The notes under the pieces: model-generated
Databases searched by the model: none
Seen by the model: the letters and a program-made list of their open reading frames with translations, nothing else
What the model was told of the DNA's origin: nothing
Assembly: GCA_929113105.1 (NCBI GenBank)
Contig: OV816031.1
Location: 98,515,683-98,579,682 of the forward strand
Length of the DNA: 64,000 nucleotides
DNA from: Agrypnus murinus
Taxonomy: Eukaryota; Arthropoda; Insecta; Coleoptera; Elateridae
Direction of reading: 5' to 3'
Translations under genes and position numbers: made by a program
Shown here: one piece after another, positions 13,692-24,383 of the stretch
How the letters are laid out: the number at the start of each line of letters is the position of its first letter
How positions within the stretch are numbered: position 1 is the stretch's first letter

Positions 13692-14101
13692 CAGTGAAGA
13701 GGTTGCATAATAAGGTAACCGGAACTACGTATTCCTATGCAGAATAACATTCTAAACGCTTTCTGGCTCTTCGCATTTTTCTCTAAAATCAATAGAAACG
13801 GCGTAAATCGCATTTCCAATCTCAAAGACCGCCATTTTGGGTCCGCCATTTTGTATTTCTTAATTTTCTCATTGAATTCATAATCAGAAACCCCGAAAAC
13901 TCCCCCAATATAAATTTCGCTCAAGTTGGTGGGAAACTTCCCGAGTTATTAAATTGGGAGTGTAAAATGGGGGTTTCAACCCCCCCGAAGGGGTGTGGCC
14001 CCATTTTAAACATATTACATTTTATATTGGTCCAGTGCTGAAGGCATTACAAAAGATTTCAAGTCTCTATATTTAGATAGTAGAAAATAAGACCTTAATG
14101 A
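13692..14101 (-). repeat. ~425-bp interspersed repeat, copy 3 (inverted)
   Basis: This is a reverse-complement copy separated from copy 2 by about 10 bp, so copies 2 and 3 make a foldback with arms of about 410 bp. Landmarks in reverse order are 'AACGGCGTAAATCGCATT' (13798-13815), 'GTGTAAAATGGGGGTTTCAA' and 'AAGACCTTAATG' (14089-14100). Confidence 0.85.
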
Positions 14102-14999
14102 TAAAACTGTGAAACTTTTACTAATCTTTATTTATTTTATAATAAGATTGTTTTAAAATTGAATTTTTCAAGGATTGACTACTCGATCTTTTGATAAATT
14201 AATATTTTTTGATTTTGTGTTCCTAAAACAATAAACGTTCTTGTTGTATTGGTACAATTTTGAACACAACTATGAACCTTTTTGAAATATCCGCAAACAC
14301 AAATGTATATAAATACCTAAAAATAATCTTAATTAAAAAAAGCAACTAAATTCTTGGTAGAAACTACAAGCTTGTTTTATAAATATTTTAATATCACTAT
14401 GAATTCCGGTAGGTATTTATTAAAAAACAGAATATTCACGTAAATAAGCAACCAAACAAATCTAAAGAATTACAATCTTTTATTCTAAATAATAAAATAA
14501 TCCTAATTTACAAATATTTCTCATTTAAATTCAAGCGTCAAGCTACAAGATATTAATCTAAATTGGCGCACGCCAAAACATAAATGACGTTAATGACATT
14601 AACCCGAAATAAAAAGAGACGGAAATAGTTGGCGGTACCTTATAGTATAAACATCTATCTAGTAACCTTAGCGTTAAGCGCCCCTGTGCTCCGGACCAGT
14701 TAGTCCAATATCGTCGCCTTTAATGCATACTGGCGCAACTGGTTTTTAGCAACTTTACAGGAGCGCTTTTTAAATGCTTATAAAAACTTTAAAACAGATG
14801 AAAGAACTTAATTCTCTAAAATGTTGTAGCAATGTAACTAAAATTTTACGTAGGTATGGTTGCAGAAATATTATGTGTTTAAAAGTATTTGTTTGAACTT
14901 TCTTTGATTATGTGTTGTAAAATATTGAAATATATACATACCTTCATTTCAAACTAAAATCTCTGAATACCCTCCTGTGTAAAACACAAGTATTTCGTC
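14102..14999. other. Gene-free stretch
   Basis: AT-rich DNA with no open frame that looks real. A GC-richer patch at about 14560-14770 contains the stem TTGGCG-CA-CGCCAA near 14563, but it was not recognised as any RNA or gene. Confidence 0.6.
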
Positions 15000-15002
15000 T
15001 TA

Positions 15003-15339
15003 CCCCAGCTCCACACATGCGTATACGAATATTCGTGTGCAAACGCGAATATTCATGACTGAATGTTCGTTTGCGAATGTATCCGAACAATTCCCTACAC
15101 ACTTCACATACGGTAACCGAATATTCGCGTATAGTGTATAAGGCAGACACGTGAGGGTTAAGACGAATGTTTGATCCCTTTGACTCGCGCTAATTTACCG
15201 CTACAAGACGGATCGTGCTCGTGTTCGTGGACGAATAGCAAATATTCGTATACGAATACGAATCTATTATCCACACTTCACGTATTTGTGTACGAATAAC
15301 AAACATTCGTCAACGAATAACGCATGTGTGGAGCTGGGG
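15003..15339. mobile_element. PIF/Harbinger-like MITE, 337 bp
   Basis: The ends are inverted repeats: CCCCAGCTCCACACATGCG at 15003-15021 and its exact complement at 15321-15339. Both sides are flanked by TTA (15000-15002 and 15340-15342), which fits the 3-bp TWA target duplications typical of PIF/Harbinger elements. The inside is packed with variants of CGAATATTCG, itself palindromic, and has no open reading frame of use, so the element is nonautonomous. A piggyBac-like TTAA insertion is a weaker alternative, because the left flank reads CTTAC. Confidence 0.82.
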
Positions 15340-15611
15340 TTAACCAAATTTAAAGCAATTCTCACGCTAGAATATTTTCTGTCATGTTTTAAGTGACAGT
15401 TGTACCCCAATAAAACTTTCAGAGATGTAGACAGTTTGGCCTAATTAAAAAAAGGAATTCTGCATCTCCCACAGCTACAAAGTTAGTTGCGGACACGTTT
15501 ATAAAATAATTACGATAATAAAATAGACTAATGTTTCCCTTTCGAAGAAATACAGGAGAGCTTTATCAAAAATAGTCAGATTTATGACTCGGTATAGTGT
15601 AGACGCAAATA

Positions 15612-15737
15612 CAGTAATGTATGAATAATCCGAACCCCTTCTAATCCGAACATATCTATAGTCCGAACAGTCCTAGTTGTGTAAATTGATTTTCATTATC
15701 CGAAATTTGGTATTTGTAATCCGAAGTATACGTAGGT
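15612..15737 (+). mobile_element. Pogo/Tigger-like terminal fragment
   Basis: It starts with CAGTAATGTATGAATAATCC after a TA dinucleotide (15610-15611) and has several 'ATCCGAA'-type repeats (about 15628, 15643, 15661, 15698 and 15719). This looks like the terminus of a pogo-like element, where repeats of this kind serve as transposase sites. No transposase and no matching opposite end were seen. It is cut off by the 'TATACAGGG' repeat that begins at 15740. Confidence 0.5.
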
Positions 15738-15739
15738 AC

Positions 15740-15816
15740 TATACAGGGTGGCCCACGCAAGATGATCCTTATCTTGATTACCTTATAAGATGATTACCTT
15801 ATCTTGAAAACTGTAA
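15740..15816 (+). repeat. TATACAGGG mini-element, copy A
   Basis: 'TATACAGGGTGGCCCACGCA' followed by 'GATGATCCTTATCTTG' and 'TTATCTTGAAAACTGTAA' matches the reverse complement of 21223-21288. The middle contains a partial duplication of 'GATTACCTTAT'. The right-hand terminal repeat is not intact. Confidence 0.6.
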
Positions 15817-16262
15817 GTTGGTTGGTGTAATAGATATTTATTATACAAGTGTGGAATGTGCGAGATTAGGCACGCAAGAAAAAGTTTACCCCCGAGCTCG
15901 CAGACAAACAATTCCACACGCGTGTAATATAATATTTTATCCAAAATCGCGTGTAATTAAATTAAAAACATTAAAATAAAATTTATAAATTTTTGACCAA
16001 AATGTATTGCAAGAGAGCTGCGGGATTATGTTTTAACATAAATGTTAATGTTCAGTTACAAAAATAAATAATTTGAAGTGTTTTTAGTGTTGAGTACATT
16101 ATTTTATTAAAAATATTACAATTTGATAATTGTTCCGCGAGTCTTAATTTTTCTCTCACTAGTGGGTAATGTTCAACATTCCATGCTTCAAATCACCATA
16201 GTAATTCACTAATTATTCACGATTTTGGATAAAACAAATTATAATTTTATTATAGTTTTGTA
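15817..16262. mobile_element. MITE-like inverted-repeat element (tentative)
   Basis: TTTTATCCAAAATCG at 15935-15949 is exactly complementary to CGATTTTGGATAAAA at 16220-16234, a 15-bp inverted pair 300 bp across. Just outside it, GTGTGGAAT (near 15850) and ATTCCACAC (near 15911) form a second inverted pair. No target duplication was found, so the borders are approximate. Confidence 0.4.
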
Positions 16263-17404
16263 TATACAGGGTGAGTCATATTGCTGTGGCTACTATCAAC
16301 TCCCTGTATATTTTTACTGTTTTAGATTTTATACGTTATTTTAAGGATGTTAAGGACGTTATTTTAAGGACCTAATCTATACTTTGAAATTTTGAACTGT
16401 TTCTGAGAAAATTCAGTTTTTCTGTTTTTTGGAAAATCCAAGTTTAGGAAATAATGTTTCATACAAAAGTTTTTAGGAAATTTTTATCTACATTTGAGAA
16501 TACTTGAAATTTCTTTTCTTCAATTGCTTTTGAGTTACACCTTTCCGACGTTTTTTTAAATAGGAACCTGTTAATTTTATGCTACCATTCGATAGAACAT
16601 TTTTTTCCAGAAAACGCCGGTTATAATAATAATTGTATGCAATTTATTGCTGTTAAAATTAGCAATGTCGAGTTTAATCTTAGATATACTGTAATGAGCC
16701 GGGGTCCCTATCCACTAGACGATCACGGCCCAATTTACTCTACCCGCGTAAAATTCAAATATTTAACAAACCGGAAATTGACACAGTATTACCAACCTTA
16801 CAAATGACAAACTTTATAATGATAAATATAACAATTGGATATTTAACAAACTGGATCCTACGTTGTGATTATTTTTTCATAACATGTGACCAAGGTTGAT
16901 AACGAATGATCTACTTCATACGGACGGAGAAAGAGAGTTAAACACAAATAAAAAGAACACAAATAAAAGGACAGTTAAATATGATTGTATTATTTTATTA
17001 ATTTATTCTTAATCTTGAGCGAGGAGGGACGTATTTAAACTGATACAAATAAATGGCTAGTTCTCTAAAAACCTCCTTGTAATTTATTGCTAGCCCAGTT
17101 TAAATACGTACACGCTGCAAGTTCAATAGGTTGAGCTAATGATTATTTAGTGTGGTTACAATAACAATAACAACATTAAAGTTGATACAGTTGTGTGTTT
17201 ATACAAGGTATTTATACATAGACAAACGCAAATCTCTCAATGACATAAAACATGAAAATTGAGTGAAATAGTCAATCACAAAGATTTACAGATAAACTAG
17301 AAAAGGTAAACGTGCCAGATTAAAATAAATACACAAGAACTACTGTACAAAAATCATATTTGACATAGCAATGGGTTTTCATACCACCGTGGAGATTAAT
17401 ACCT
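16263..17404. other. Gene-free stretch with transposon fragments
   Basis: It begins with a short inverted repeat TATACAGGG/CCCTGTATA (16263-16310). At 16551-16610 there is a ~60-bp sequence ('CTACCATTCGATAGAACATT') whose reverse complement recurs at 19567-19626. A stem GTATTTAAACTG/CAGTTTAAATAC lies at 17031-17042 and 17096-17107. No coding region is supported. Confidence 0.55.
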
Positions 17405-17412
17405 ATGGGGAA

Positions 17413-18715
17413 CAGTGGCGTGCGGTGAGAATTTAGGCTAGGGAAGCAACCACGATTTTAATATATCTATAATAGGTACAGGCGCGGATTAACAAGGGGG
17501 GAGAATTCTCCCCCTCCCAAATTTAGAAATAAGTATACATAGAATAGAAATAAATAATGTTTGTTTAATTATCATTTACTAAAACAATTATTTTTCCAAA
17601 AATCTCCCCCTCAAAATAATTCTCTGGATGCGCCCCTGCTAGGTACAATAAAAAAACAGTGTTATAATTATTAAGCTTAAAAGGTTTTTTAAAGAAGAAC
17701 TTTTACGTTTTAGTAGTACATATTATTTTGCTCTATAATGATTAATCGGATTGGTAATTTTTTAGCACACCTCGTTCTTTTGAATACTGATTAACCCCCA
17801 CCTAGTAAGATATTTTTTGCATGATTGGTAATCCCCTTACCCCTTTAAATCGTAGAGATTCTGTGATTGACATGGTATTTATTTAAAAAAAGTACTACTA
17901 TTTAATTATAAATCAACTCGATTTTCCGGTCTTTTTTAGCAAACTACTTGGTGCAGGTTTTAATCTTTGTTGTTAAATTTAAAAGTTCTGGTTTTGGTCT
18001 GCCTTTCTCAACAATTTGTAATTCCCTCCGAAACTGCACGAAGAAAATTCTTTAAATCTAATAATAATAATAAAATTGTTGCGATTCGGATGTATCGGAA
18101 GTACTCTAACCTTCCACCGAAGCAGCTGAATTTGCAGTCATGACGATAAAACAAGTTTAAATGTTGCATACAGAACAAACTAAATAGAATTATTTGTCTT
18201 TAAAAAAATCCCAACTTTTATAAATTGAAATAATAAAATGTTCCAAAATACAGTCTCATTCACAGATTTACATTGCTTAAGTAACATTTAACAAACACGA
18301 AAAATCGAACAAATAACCAAATTATAATAAACATCTGATCACGGAGCACGCTAATAAAAATAACTCGACCTTATACGATGTTAACTGTAGCCCACAACGC
18401 ACCCGCGACCCGACCACTACCGAAAGAAAGTAGTGCAGTAAGCACCGAAATCAGTGCTTATATGCAGCGTATGTATCACATTTGAATCGGTATTACCTCT
18501 CCGCGCAAGTTATGAGCCTAATTTAAAATAGTACACTAATTATACCTTTTGCTGTACGGAATTGATATTGAGCTTTAAGTTGATTAAACATTACAAATTT
18601 AAATAAACGATAACCATAATTTTATAAAACTATTTTTGTTAGCATTGTTTTTTAATTTTAAGAAATTCTTAAGGAAAGCATTGCTTCCCTTGCTTCCATG
18701 GACCGCACGCCACTG
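17413..18715. mobile_element. hAT-type nonautonomous DNA transposon, 1303 bp
   Basis: The ends are exact 14-bp inverted repeats, CAGTGGCGTGCGGT (17413-17426) and its complement (18702-18715). The element is flanked by a perfect 8-bp direct repeat ATGGGGAA at 17405-17412 and 18716-18723. An 8-bp target duplication and a CAGTGG-type end are hallmarks of the hAT superfamily. The subterminal 'GGGAAGCAA' (left) and 'TTGCTTCCC' (right) also pair. No transposase frame remains, so it would have needed a transposase supplied from elsewhere. The intact target duplication suggests a fairly recent insertion. Confidence 0.92.
17479..17638. mobile_element. 160-bp MITE nested in the hAT element
   Basis: CAGGCGCGGATT at the left end pairs imperfectly with the right end (complement CAGGGGCGCATCC). 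Inner arms GGGGGGAGA and 'TCTCCCCCT' also pair. TAGGTA occurs just outside both ends (17473-17478 and 17640-17645, with one extra C on the right), which looks like a degraded target duplication. Probably hAT-like. Confidence 0.65.
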
Positions 18716-18723
18716 ATGGGGAA

Positions 18724-19566
18724 TAACCTCTTAGTCACAAAGTATAACATTTAGTTAGGTTAGAAACATTAACCTAAAAATCAATAAGTACTGACAATAA
18801 AACACATAAACAGTAGTCATATATAAATGCACAAATAACCTTTTCAGATATCAATAGTGATACTACAAACGTTAATAAAACATTATTTTCTAGTAATATT
18901 TACACATCAAAAGGACAAATTTATCAATTATTAAAAAGTATCAAACGAATCCTTTAGATTTAGTTACCGTATAGAGTTTGACTTAGCTATAGACAAACGA
19001 GAGATTTGGATTTCAGATTAATGAAATAATATAAAAATTACATCACACAACTAGAATCAACATAAATTAAATAAACAGAAATAAACTTACATGAATTTAT
19101 ATTATTTTTTAAAACCAAGCCATATGGCTACTTCCTACCTGTTTTAAATCCCCTCATCCTTATCTCAAAACAAAAAACAAACAAAACACGTTCCTTAACT
19201 ACCCCCTAGCAACACAAACTACCAACATTAAAGAGCCTATAATAACCATCCCTAAACATAAAATCAAGTGACCAACCCCAAAGAAACTGTAATAAACTTC
19301 CCCAACATTTTATATTGAATCAAATAGTTATTTTTAAAATCAATTACATATTTTGCCTGAACCTGTATGTAATAACAGAACTAGGTAAATTGATTATTAT
19401 TAAAATTGTTTTGTGACTAAATGACTTGCTGCAGCTACTTTGATAATTTTGGTTGACTATAGGTCTGACCACTACAATACATACTATTCGTAAACACTTG
19501 AACCGGCGTTTCTTTGAAAAAATGTTATTAAAATAACATAAAATAATTTCTTTTACCATTGTAAAG
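18724..19566. other. Gene-free stretch
   Basis: AT-rich DNA without a recognisable gene or element. The minus-strand frame at 19344-19559 has no domain I recognise and is not proposed as coding. Confidence 0.55.
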
Positions 19567-19636
19567 AGAAAAAATGTTCTACCGAATGGTAGCGTTAAAT
19601 TAACAAGTTACCATTTAAAAAAAATGTGCTCAAAAG
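19567..19636 (-). repeat. Inverted copy of the 16551-16610 repeat, joined to array 2
   Basis: 'AATGTTCTACCGAATGGTAG' and the following ~40 bp are the reverse complement of 16551-16610 with a few changes. The satellite begins directly after it, in the middle of the 32-bp palindrome, so the left end of array 2 is a truncated junction rather than an element terminus. Confidence 0.6.
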
Positions 19637-20443
19637 TAGTGAAAATTGTCGACAATTTTCACTAGTGATAACAATCGACAATTTTAATAAAACACAAATA
19701 TTTAAAAACATTTATTTTTGAGTATTGCACGTACAATTATTAAATGTAACATTGCTATATTTATGAAAAACAATTTGATTTGTTAAAGCGTGTTCGTTGA
19801 ATAGTCCCTCGAATACCATAAGTAGTCAAAGTTAAGTAGACTATTTTTGTGGTGCTTAACACTCATGTCTATCATGCTTGCGAATATCACTCGTGCTGCG
19901 CACTCGTGGTATTTAAATGCAAGCATGATAGACATTCGTGAAACCACCACAAAAATAGTCGACATAACTTTGACTACTAATGGTATTATAAGTGAATTTG
20001 GATGACTATTCAACTCACATGTCATTTATTAAAAATTGACCAATTAAAATGCAGCATTTGATATTTTTAATCCAATGAAAATGAATTGTATCGACAATTC
20101 TCACTAGTGAAAATTGTCGACAATTTTCACTAGTGATAACAATCGACAATTTTAATAAAACACAAATATCTAACAACATTTATTTTTGAGTATTGAACGT
20201 ACAATTATTAAATGTAACATTGCTACATTTATGAAAAACAATTTGATTTTTTAAAGCGTGTTCGTTGAATAGTCTCTCGAATACCATAAGTAGTCAAAGT
20301 TAAGTAGACTCATGTCTATCATGCTTGCGAATACCACTCGTGCTGCGCACTCGTGGTATTTAAATGCAAGCATGATAGACATTCGTGAAACCACCACAAA
20401 AATAGTCGACATAACTTTGACTACTAATGGTATTATAAGTGAC
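19637..20443. repeat. Satellite array 2, under two units
   Basis: It contains one partial and two hairpin-bearing segments of the same satellite (hairpin starts near 19807 and 20280). Private changes show that it has diverged from the big arrays: an insertion ('AATTTGGATG' region near 19995-20004) and a ~21-bp deletion in the left hairpin arm near 20310, where AGTAGACT runs straight into CATGTCTATC. It ends at the same monomer base as array 1. Confidence 0.95.
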
Positions 20444-20663
20444 ACAAATTCAAGGAAAAACTACTTAATGATGCATTATTACTCCAGGTTCTTGTTTTTT
20501 GTGATATCTAATATCACTTCTACACCATCTAATCGAGTATCCCGACGTTTTTATTTGTTTTTAATTTAGTTTTTGACAAATAAAATTTTTATCGCACCGT
20601 TTGACAGCCAAATTTAAAACTTGACAAGTTGTGCACACTTGAGGCTTCATGTGCACTCCTTTT
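20444..20663 (+). mobile_element. Array cap, copy 2
   Basis: Near-identical to 12484-12704, including the TGATAT-CTA-ATATCA stem-loop and the terminal TGTGCAC. The last shared bases lie around 'GTGCACTCCTTTT'; beyond them the flanks are unrelated. The shared position right after satellite DNA supports one founding element with satellite inside it. Confidence 0.7.
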
Positions 20664-21222
20664 CCCTGATGGGAAAATTTTCAACAGAAAGCCTACAGAA
20701 GCTGCTCTATCCACTAGTTAATTATTGTTTTGGTTAAGAACTAGATTAACTATTGGTCAGTTACTTTTGATCTCAGTATTTAACTGTGTATTTAACTACT
20801 GCCATTTGCCCAATTGCCTTTCGGAACAGTATAGTTCATTTCAAAATTATAGAATTCAGACTAGGTTATGATTCTACATTTTTGTAACAGTGTAGTGCAA
20901 CATTCTCATTATTAATTTCCATCTCAAAAGGATTCAACTGATTTTTACCTATGCAGGATGGTCTATCAGATACTTGTGGTCTATCGGATTTAACGCCCTT
21001 TATACTATTCAGTAATAAATTTATACAGAAACGCGGAATTAGATTTATTTAAGCGTCGTGTATTATTATAATCATTTAGATGTAACTTGCACTATGTACA
21101 TTTATTTTTTGAAAAATTTAAATTAAAAAAACAGAATAATTGAATTTGCTTAGATACTACGCAGAATTTTCATATATTTGGCAAACATACTTAAAATAAC
21201 GTTGTATCTAAAACAGTATAAA
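20664..21222. other. Gene-free stretch
   Basis: No gene, RNA or clear element seen. Ordinary AT-rich intergenic sequence. Confidence 0.55.
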
Positions 21223-21288
21223 TATACAGGGTGTTTTACAGTTCCCAAGATAAGGTACAGGATCATTTTGCGTGGGCCATCCTGTATA
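21223..21288. mobile_element. TATACAGGG mini-element, copy B (66 bp)
   Basis: TATACAGGGTG at the left pairs with CATCCTGTATA at the right. The whole is a reverse-oriented relative of 15740-15816. It is very small for a MITE and may be the joined ends of a larger element. Confidence 0.6.
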
Positions 21289-22157
21289 TAAAACAAAATA
21301 TGAAGTGTTCTCACGGTATGAATTGCTACCATCAGCGTTCTACAGAATTTACAATTAATATGTTTTGGAATTACAAAGCACGTCAGCGTTTTTACAGTTT
21401 AATTATTGTTGTTATATTATAGTTATATGTTATTATAGTTGTGCTGCTTGTTGCTAAATATTTGACAAAAATATAGCTTCTTTATTTAACATGCTTTTGA
21501 ATTTTAAGATTATACAGGGTGTCCCAGAATGCTGTTTACACGTAATATCTCCCTTATTTGAAAAGATAAAGAAATCAACCAAAAACTATTCGAAAAACAT
21601 CCTTAAACGCTGGTTGCATAGCAACGTTTAAGAGATCATGCCAACTTGATTAATTTTTCAAATTGCACTCTCTGTTTTTTTTTCACGGAAATGTATTCTT
21701 AACTTCATTCTACATACGGTAGTATGCCTTACTAAATTATCTAATGTGCATTTAGGGGTTGAAAAATTTTATTTTTTCTATACTTATTATACAGGTTGTT
21801 TCACTGAACATTCGTAACATCTGCTCATTTATTAATGACCACAATAAAACTGTTGAAAAGACGCACAAATTTAACGCTAAGATTAATCTGCACTTTAAAT
21901 AAAAGTTACCATTACTTAATGATAACTTTACAGAGAGATGAAAAGACCGGCCGTAAGAACTATTGTTAGAACTCTTCTTCCGCGCCCCAGAACTCTAATC
22001 AGAACTGCGATATCGTTAATTTTAGTTTCATCCTCTTCACTGCTAAGAGAAGTGTCTTTTTAAAGACGTCAAGACACTACTAATATTTTTTTTCTAAAAA
22101 ACGTTTTTTTAGAAAACGTTTTTAGCGTTTTGTTTGTGTAAAAACCATCTTCAATGC
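21289..22157. other. Gene-free stretch with transposon ends
   Basis: 'TATACAGGGTGTCCCAGAAT' (from about 21512) and 'TATACAGGTTGTTTCACTGA' (from about 21789) look like further ends of the TATACAGGG group. A low-complexity region of 'AAAACGTTTTTT' inverted runs lies at 22085-22135, just beyond the kinase gene's 3' end. Confidence 0.5.
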
Positions 22158-22163
22158 TTTATT
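22158..22163 (-). terminator. Candidate polyadenylation signal of the kinase gene
   Basis: AATAAA on the minus strand, 13 nt after the stop codon at 22176-22178. The position is close to the stop but plausible for a short 3' UTR. In DNA this AT-rich the hexamer is also common by chance. Confidence 0.45.
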
Positions 22164-22175
22164 TTAGAAAAACGT

Positions 22176-23735
22176 TTATAAAAACACAAATGGTGTTTTT
22201 TCAAAGGCATTTTTAGCAAACAAAACATTATTGTTTGAAAAAAACACACAAAAACGTTTTATTACATAAAATGTTAAAAGGTTTTTACCACCACTGCAAA
22301 AACAATGATTTGGAACGCTTGATACTTCTTGCATAGAATTAGTCAGCTTCGCTGGTTCTGCAGAATTCCCCATTCGTTGCTGTTCCAATGGAATTCTTGG
22401 ATCAATTGGAGGCGTATAAACATCTAACTTCTTATTTATAGTAGTAGATATTCTCCTTTCCCGCTTTCTAACCCTATGTTCAGCAACTGGGCCTCTTTCT
22501 TTCACTCGTTCTCCAATAGGACCCGTTTGATTATCTCTAATTCCTAAATCTTCATCTGTTCCTGAAGCTTCATGTCTTTGCTCTTCATCTTCTTCCTCAA
22601 TCACACTAGACTGAATCCATTGACGAATTCTGTCTTTTTTAGCGGATCTATCTACTGTAGTTTCTATACCGTATTGTGTTAAAGTAAACAGTAACTTATT
22701 CTTTTCTTCGGGGCTGCTGTGGAAGCTATACATAGAAGGGCATAAGCCATCATCTTTAGCAGAAATACCATTATTTTTTTCTGCCCCTCCTTTTGACATC
22801 CAACGATCTTCTAAAAACCTATGAACTTCAGCTAAACCTGCCGGTCTTTTGTCGCTACGTGGTTCCAAGAATTTCTTAAACAGTCTTTGAGCCTTCGACG
22901 ATACTAATTTAAACAGTTTTGGTTGTTTCTTAAGCGGCATAGTACTGGAGTGCCATGACAAATAACGGACATAACGTGGGTCATCTGGAGCGGCTTTTTG
23001 CCAAGGTAAACAACCCGTCAAACACACAAAAATTACAATACCGAACTGCCATACGTCGTGTGAGGTGTCGGTCCTGAAATTAAAATTTGTAAGTGTATTT
23101 CAGAGATTTCAATTAAAAGACCTTACTTGTAATTCTCATCATTGGGAATATGCAAGACTTCTGGTGGCGCGTAAGGTAGCCATTCATTCCTTCGGAGAAC
23201 AACCGAACCGGTTCTTCGAGTTTCACCAAAATCGCACAGTTTTATACGAGAAAAGTCTGACTTAAACACTAAAATATTGTCCAGTTTCACATCACGATGC
23301 ACTAAATCTCTTGTGTGTAAATGTTCAAGGGCAGCTGCTAGTTGTTTTGCGACTCTTTTGGAATGGAGCTCCCCAATTCCGGTCTCGGACACATTTGAAG
23401 TTAAATCACCTTAATAGAATGAAAAAATAAATAAGTTGTTCAAATTACGTAAATTATAAAATTTTGCGTTTACCTAAGGGTGCATATTCTTGAGAGAAAA
23501 CGTAAAAGCCAGGTGTTTCAAAAGTAACATCGTATGTGGTAATAACGTTTTTATGTGCACTCAAATGGAGGCCATAATGGAAGTCTCTGTAAAAATCACG
23601 TAATGATGTATATGGTTTTGGAAGAGCTTTTAATACCATTTCGGTGTCTGTTGCTTTGTGTTCGACCAGGAGAATCTTTCCAAACCATCCTTCGCCAACT
23701 ATTTGCAGAATGTCGAATTCATCAGCAAGATTTAT
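22176..23735 (-). CDS. SBK1: SBK1-like serine/threonine protein kinase (5' end missing)
   Basis: Three exons join in frame with GT-AG introns: 23735-23474, 23409-23127 and 23073-22176, giving 480 visible residues. The kinase domain is complete from the glycine loop onward: GEGWFG (14-19), VLK lysine 36, HRDVKLDN (125-132, catalytic Asp127), DFG (147-149), PYAPPEV (166-172), DVWQFG (188-193). It matches SH3-binding-domain kinase SBK1, notably in 'YVFSQEYAPLGDL'. The helix-C glutamate position is aspartate (51, in YRDFHYG). A charged tail with EEEDEEQ and KRERR follows. The start lies upstream: residue 1 follows a 3' splice site, so at least one 5' exon was not found. The last ~30 residues, in AT-rich repeats, could be read-through if a donor at 22289/22288 (TG|GTAAAA) is used. 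Drosophila meng-po is, from memory, the related fly kinase. Predicted cytosolic; substrate unknown. Confidence 0.9.
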
Positions 23736-23954
23736 CTGAAACCAAAAAGGAAAATATTTGCAAATAAAGATTTGTAAATCTGCGTTAACAATTTAAGATT
23801 TAAATAACATTTCCGTATTGTTTAATTGTTGCCAACTTCTACATAGCTTAAGCCTGGTTAAAATTCGTACAGTACTTACATATTTTTAACATGTAAGTCC
23901 CCTTAGAGATATCACAAGATATAGCAGAAATAATACCTTTGACAGAATCATGAA
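23736..23954 (-). other. Intron sequence upstream of the first visible kinase exon
   Basis: A polypyrimidine 3' splice site ('CCTTTTTGGTTTCAG' on the minus strand) ends at 23736. No conserved coding segment for the kinase N-terminus was recognised from here to about 29 kb, so the first exon is either very short and divergent or outside the window, possibly beyond the satellite array. Confidence 0.55.
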
Positions 23955-24383
23955 TTTGCATTCCTTCAAGTAACAATTTGAACGTTTTGGTGTATACAGC
24001 AGACACGTACAGAATGTGTACCTTTTGGGTCTACAAGTACACACACATCATCTTGGCCCAAGTTGTGCAAATTTGGAAAAACCAATTTTTAAGTTTTTGT
24101 TCCCTTTCTTTAAATTGTACATATAAATCTCTTTTGGTGATGTACTCTTCTCCAAGTGTCCACGTCCTTTATGGATAATAGCTTCTTTTTACCTAGACAT
24201 AGTTACTCTACTATTTGATTCATCAAGATAAAATTCCTGAATTTTAGCAGCGACATCTTCAGCTTTTCTATTGCGTTTATTACTTGCAGACTTTCTTGTA
24301 TTTCGTGATTGCTTTACGGCCTATGGTGAAGCTGAAAACTCTTTAGCAATCTTTTCTACTGCAAATTTGTTGGAAGTACTCAT
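23955..24383 (-). pseudogene. Decayed transposon-protein gene, copy 1
   Basis: From an ATG at 24383 the frame reads MSTSNKFAVEKIAKEFSAS, then a stop, then RKAEDVAAKIQEFYLDESNS, another stop, then KNLKIGFSKFAQLGP and a third stop. A shifted frame continues with CVLVDPKGTHSVRVC. This order (an N-terminal 'KIxxEFxxS' segment, a 'VxxFYxDxxxSR' segment, a 'LKxGFSKFAxL' segment, then 'CVL...GTHSVxVC') matches a family of uncharacterised transposon-like proteins I know from insect genomes. I cannot name its superfamily or its enzymatic role. With three stops and a frameshift it is not functional. It lies on the same strand as the kinase gene, probably in its first intron. Confidence 0.7.

Noticed and set aside
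13387..13924. Protein shared by 13387-13581 (+) and 13691-13924 (-)
   Set aside because: The two frames are the same repeat in opposite orientation; the similarity is nucleotide repeat identity, not coding conservation.
14944..15150. 68-codon open frame on the minus strand
   Set aside because: It runs across the left end of the PIF-like MITE, so the frame is a by-product of repeat sequence.
23065..23767. Plus-strand open frames at 23065-23265 and 23555-23767
   Set aside because: They are antisense to the kinase exons and have no domain.
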